36,757 bases of DNA from an uncultured beta proteobacterium (GTDB lineage: Bacteria; Pseudomonadota; Gammaproteobacteria; Burkholderiales; Burkholderiaceae_C): the NCBI GenBank assembly GCA_903886275.1, contig CAISLN010000021.1, positions 1-36,757 of the forward strand. The letters are read 5' to 3'. This document shows, in pieces, positions 33,895 through 36,757 of the stretch. A program made the translations under genes and the position numbers. Below the pieces are notes generated by a model. That model was not told where the DNA came from. It ran no database searches and saw nothing but the letters and a program-made list of their open reading frames with translations. The first letter of the stretch is position 1. Every line of letters starts with the position of its first letter.

Positions 33895-35427
33895 ATGAAT
33901 AATTTACGCGACCTCCATGTACTGGTGCTGGGCCTGGGTGCCTCCGGCCTGGCCATGGTGCGCTGGTGCGCGCTGCACGGCGCTGTGGTGACCGTGGTCG
34001 ATAGCCGCGCTGCGCCGCCCCAGTTGGCCACGCTGCGCGCTGAGTTGCCCGCTGTCACCTTTGTGCATTCCGATTTCAATGCCGCCTTGGTCGAAGGCCA
34101 ATCGTTTCGCGCCGTCTTCAAGAGCCCGGGCCTGAGCCCGGCAGAGACGGCCGGCGTGATGGATGCTGCCCAGGCCCTGGGCCTGTGGGTGGGGGGTGAA
34201 CTCAGCCTGTTTGCCCAGGCCCTCAAAGACCTGGCGCAAAGCGCTGTGCCCACGATCCACGCGCTGTACAGCCCCAAGGTGCTGGCCATCACCGGCACCA
34301 ATGGCAAGACCACGGTGACTGCGCTCACCGCGCATCTGGTGCGCTGGGCCGGCAAGAGCGTGGCCATGGCCGGCAACATCGGGCCCACCTTGCTCGACAC
34401 ATTGGCAAAGGCGCTGGAACAAAACGCTTTGCCCGAGGTCTGGGTGCTGGAGCTGTCGAGTTTTCAGCTCGACCTGCCCAGCGGTTTGGAGCCCACCGCC
34501 GCCGTGGTGCTCAACCTGAGCCAGGACCATCTGGACTGGCACGGCAGCATGGCCACCTATGCCAAGGCCAAGTCCCATATTTTTGGCAGCACCGGCCTGA
34601 TGGTGCTGAACCGCGAAGACCCTGGCGTGATGGCGATGCGCCCGGCCCCGGTGAAGGCCAAGTTGCAGCGCCCCGTCGAGCGTGAATATGTCGCCTTCGG
34701 CACCGACATGCCCCAGCGCCCCGGCGACTTTGGTATTGAAGACCGAAACGGCATGGTCTGGTTGGTGCGCGCTTTGGAGGCCGACGAGACACGCAAAAAA
34801 TTCCAGCATCTTGAAGAGTTGCACATCCAGCGCTTTATGCCGGCTGACGCCCTGCGCATACGCGGTCGCCACAACGCCAGCAACGCACTGGCGGCGCTGG
34901 CCCTGTGCTCGGCGGCGGGCTGCGCGCTGGGCCCCATCCTGTTCGGCCTGCGCGAATACCGCGGCGAGCCGCACCGCGTGGAGAGCGTGGGAATTCTCAA
35001 CGGTGTGGAATTTTTTGACGACAGCAAGGGCACCAACGTGGGCGCCACCGTGGCTGCTCTGAGCGGCCTAGGCGCCGAGCGCAAGCTGGTGCTGCTGATG
35101 GGTGGCGAGGGCAAGGGGCAGGACTTCTCGCCCCTGGCCGCGCCCATTGCGCGCTATGTGCGTGCCGTGGTGCTGATGGGTCGCGATGCGCCGCTGATAC
35201 GCGCCGCGATTGCCGCCACGCAAGTGCCGCTGCTCGATGCCACGTCCATGATGGATGCGGTGCTGCAGGCCAAGCACGCAGCACGCGCCGGTGACGCCGT
35301 GCTGCTGTCGCCGGCCTGCGCCAGCTTTGATATGTTCAAGGACTATGCGCACCGCGCCCAGTGCTTTGTGGACGCGGTGCGCGCCTTGGCGCTGGAAAGT
35401 GGCTCGGACCTGGAGGCGATTGCATGA
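33895..35427 (+). CDS. murD: UDP-MurNAc-L-Ala–D-Glu ligase MurD
   Basis: Adds D-glutamate to UDP-MurNAc-L-Ala. 510 residues, longer than E. coli (438), mainly from extra segments around 105-125 and 255-300 ([20 protein letters not shown] and after). The N-terminal Rossmann part has [15 protein letters not shown], the ATP loop is [14 protein letters not shown] (about 133-138), and further signatures are [48 protein letters not shown] and [12 protein letters not shown]. Start ATG has GGAGG six bases upstream, lying inside a hairpin stem. It is separated from mraY by 85 bp, the only long gap inside the cluster; ATGA overlap with ftsW. Confidence 0.95.
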   Translation: MNNLRDLHVLVLGLGASGLAMVRWCALHGAVVTVVDSRAAPPQLATLRAELPAVTFVHSDFNAALVEGQSFRAVFKSPGLSPAETAGVMDAAQALGLWVGGELSLFAQALKDLAQSAVPTIHALYSPKVLAITGTNGKTTVTALTAHLVRWAGKSVAMAGNIGPTLLDTLAKALEQNALPEVWVLELSSFQLDLPSGLEPTAAVVLNLSQDHLDWHGSMATYAKAKSHIFGSTGLMVLNREDPGVMAMRPAPVKAKLQRPVEREYVAFGTDMPQRPGDFGIEDRNGMVWLVRALEADETRKKFQHLEELHIQRFMPADALRIRGRHNASNALAALALCSAAGCALGPILFGLREYRGEPHRVESVGILNGVEFFDDSKGTNVGATVAALSGLGAERKLVLLMGGEGKGQDFSPLAAPIARYVRAVVLMGRDAPLIRAAIAATQVPLLDATSMMDAVLQAKHAARAGDAVLLSPACASFDMFKDYAHRAQCFVDAVRALALESGSDLEAIA

Positions 35428-36671
35428 ACGCCGCCACCATGAAGGCCTGGTTTAGCCGCCGGGTGGAATCCGCCTCGGCGCTGCCGGTGCGCCTGGGCGG
35501 GCGCGGCAGCTTCTCGGAGCAAAACGTGTCGGTGCGAGTGCGTGGCTTTGACCAGCCGCTGCTCTGGGTCACCATCACCCTGTTGCTGTGGGGGCTGGTG
35601 ATGGTGTATTCGGCCTCGATTGCCATGCCGGACAACCCGCGCTTTGCCAACTATGCGCACAGCCACTTTTTGCTACGCCACTTGGTGTCCCTTGGCGTGG
35701 CCACGGTCGCATCGCTGTTGGCCTACCAGGTGCCGGTGGCGACCTGGGAAAAAGTGGCGCCCTATCTTTTTGTGGCCTCCTTGGTGCTGCTGTTGGCGGT
35801 GCTGGTGCCCTTTATCGGTAAGGGCGTGAACGGCGCCAGACGCTGGATCGTCTTGGGAATTTTGAACTTCCAGCCCTCCGAGTTGGCCAAGTTCGCCGTG
35901 GTGCTGTATGCGGCCGACTACATGGTGCGCAAGATGGAGGTGAAGGAGCGTTTCTTTCGCGCCGTCATGCCCATGGGCATGGCGGTGGCGGTGATCGGCC
36001 TGTTGTTGCTGGCCGAGCCCGACATGGGCGCCTTCATGGTGATTGCAGTGATCGCCATGGGCATTTTGTTTTTGGGTGGCGTCAACGCCCGCATGTTCTT
36101 CCTGATTGCGGCGATTTTGTTCGTGGCCTTTGTCCTGATGATTGCCCTCTCCGATTGGCGTCGGGAGCGCATTTTTGCCTACCTCAATCCATGGGACGAA
36201 CGCTATTCCCTGGGCAAGGGCTACCAACTCTCCCATTCGCTGATCGCCATTGGTCGCGGCGAAATATTTGGCGTGGGACTGGGTGGCAGCGTTGAGAAAC
36301 TGCACTGGCTGCCCGAGGCGCATACCGACTTTTTGCTGGCCGTGATCGGCGAGGAGTTTGGTCTGGTCGGCGTGGTTATCGTCATTGGCCTGTTCCTTTG
36401 GCTGACGCGCCGTCTGATGTACATAGGCCGCCAAGCCATCGCCTTGGACCGCGTGTTCGCCGGTTTGGTGGCACAGGGCCTTGGCATCTGGATGGGCTTT
36501 CAGTCCTTCATCAACATGGGCGTGAATCTGGGCGCATTGCCGACCAAGGGCCTGACCCTGCCGCTGATGAGCTATGGCGGCTCGGCCATCCTGGTCAACC
36601 TCATAGCCATAGCCGTAGTCCTCCGCATCGACCATGAAAACAGGCAACTCATGCACGGAGGCCGTGTATGA
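35424..36671 (+). CDS. ftsW: Septal glycosyltransferase FtsW
   Basis: SEDS-family peptidoglycan polymerase of the divisome, partner of FtsI. 415 residues, about ten membrane helices starting near residue 48 after a basic cytosolic N-terminus. Signatures: [30 protein letters not shown] (catalytic-side loop), [31 protein letters not shown], and [20 protein letters not shown] followed by SYGGSA. The ATG at 35424 overlaps the murD stop (ATGA); an upstream in-frame extension to 35361 lies inside murD and is not FtsW-like. The last codons (MHGGRV, stop) lie within a direct repeat and the loop/stem of a 45-nt hairpin. Confidence 0.95.
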   Translation: MNAATMKAWFSRRVESASALPVRLGGRGSFSEQNVSVRVRGFDQPLLWVTITLLLWGLVMVYSASIAMPDNPRFANYAHSHFLLRHLVSLGVATVASLLAYQVPVATWEKVAPYLFVASLVLLLAVLVPFIGKGVNGARRWIVLGILNFQPSELAKFAVVLYAADYMVRKMEVKERFFRAVMPMGMAVAVIGLLLLAEPDMGAFMVIAVIAMGILFLGGVNARMFFLIAAILFVAFVLMIALSDWRRERIFAYLNPWDERYSLGKGYQLSHSLIAIGRGEIFGVGLGGSVEKLHWLPEAHTDFLLAVIGEEFGLVGVVIVIGLFLWLTRRLMYIGRQAIALDRVFAGLVAQGLGIWMGFQSFINMGVNLGALPTKGLTLPLMSYGGSAILVNLIAIAVVLRIDHENRQLMHGGRV

Positions 36672-36682
36672 GTTGCCTGTTT
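36638..36682 (+). repeat. 45-nt near-perfect hairpin over the ftsW stop codon
   Basis: Left arm 36638-36652 (AAACAGGCAACTCAT) is the exact complement of 36668-36682. After one G-T pair the stem continues CACGG/CCGTG around the loop AGG (36659-36661), giving a 21-bp stem. The ftsW stop codon and the first ATGA are inside the right arm. GCCTGTTT of the right arm can instead pair with a second AAACAGGC (36688-36695), giving a competing hairpin. Confidence 0.8.
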
Positions 36683-36753
36683 CGCCAAAACAGGCACGGC
36701 GCGCCAGCGCTGCACGGCGCAGCCGTGCGCATGCACGGAGGCCGTGTATGAGT
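36650..36753 (+). repeat. 24-bp direct repeat bracketing the ftsW–murG junction
   Basis: The 24 bases at 36650-36673 (beginning CATGCACGGAGG, ending TGTATGAGT) recur exactly at 36730-36753, an 80-bp period. Each copy contains a GGAGG ribosome-binding site and an ATGA stop/start overlap. Between them lie a second hairpin, GCACGGC–GCA–GCCGTGC (36712-36728), and the palindrome GGCGCGCC. Confidence 0.9.
36668..36751 (+). CDS. Possible 27-residue coupled frame between ftsW and murG
   Basis: The ATG at 36668 overlaps the ftsW TGA (ATGA) and has GGAGG 7 bases upstream. It opens a 27-residue frame ([20 protein letters not shown] then RMHGGRV) whose TGA overlaps the predicted murG ATG. It ends with the same MHGGRV as FtsW because of the direct repeat. 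Probably a by-product of an ~80-bp duplication or insertion that keeps translation coupled; a functional peptide is not implied. Confidence 0.35.
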   Translation: MSCLFRQNRHGAPALHGAAVRMHGGRV

Positions 36754-36757
36754 AAAC
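36748..36757 (+). CDS. murG: Predicted start of murG (first 10 bases)
   Basis: ATGAGTAAAC, overlapping the stop of the 27-codon frame and preceded by GGAGG. The identity is inferred only from the conserved order ftsW–murG in dcw clusters; three codons cannot identify a protein. Confidence 0.4.

Overview
The window comes from a GC-rich betaproteobacterium, most likely of the family Comamonadaceae (Rhodoferax/Polaromonas/Acidovorax-like). The reasons are the gene orders dapF–DUF484–xerC and dksA–STAS–hslVU, a Burkholderiales-type HslV with a six-residue pre-sequence, an Ala/Lys-rich extended DksA, and the start of a division/cell-wall (dcw) cluster. This is an inference from protein similarity and gene order recalled from knowledge; no search was run. 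Most of the window is ordinary chromosomal core. I see no prophage, insertion sequence, CRISPR array or tRNA gene.

Layout. 1-4.3 kb: the end of a class II cytochrome c, a small exported Asr-like Ala/Lys-rich protein with its own terminator, an MtfA-type metallopeptidase, a YciA-type thioesterase, an Atm1-type ABC exporter and a small hypothetical gene. 4.3-8.5 kb: a TfoX-N protein, a HypT-like LysR regulator, pyrC (ATGA overlap with the regulator), a DUF3025 protein, then htpX behind a heat-shock-like promoter and ending in a strong terminator. 8.5-9.8 kb: an AT-richer minus-strand block of three small membrane proteins (zinc-ribbon/DUF4870, DUF2752, TM2), the most accessory-looking part. 9.9-12.8 kb: a COG2509-like FAD oxidoreductase and cysteine synthase. 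12.85-13.29 kb: RNase P RNA (rnpB), closed by a 12-bp terminal helix, then a 20-bp perfect palindrome in front of a CBS-domain gene.

14-26 kb: a minus-strand pair (metallo-beta-lactamase-fold hydrolase and a pseudouridine-synthase homologue that has lost its catalytic Asp) diverges from dapF–DUF484–xerC–rlmI-like. These are followed by a CobW-type metallochaperone GTPase, a one-cysteine DksA with a histone-H1-like N-terminal half, a large STAS protein and hslVU.

26.1-36.8 kb: the dcw cluster mraZ-rsmH-ftsL-ftsI-murE-murF-mraY-murD-ftsW-(murG). It starts from an extended -10 promoter with MraZ-box-like decamer repeats and is mostly coupled by ATGA/TTGA overlaps. These genes make the lipid I precursor from UDP-MurNAc-L-Ala-D-Glu and the septal synthase FtsW/FtsI. 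Three junctions depart from the tight packing: murF/mraY carries a 14-codon bridging frame, mraY/murD has serial hairpins that bury the murD ribosome-binding site, and ftsW/murG has a 24-bp direct repeat, a 45-nt hairpin and a 27-codon coupled frame. The ftsW/murG junction is the most unusual structure in the window. Next come the catalytically altered pseudouridine-synthase homologue, the zinc-finger-less DksA beside a CobW GTPase, and the palindrome after rnpB.
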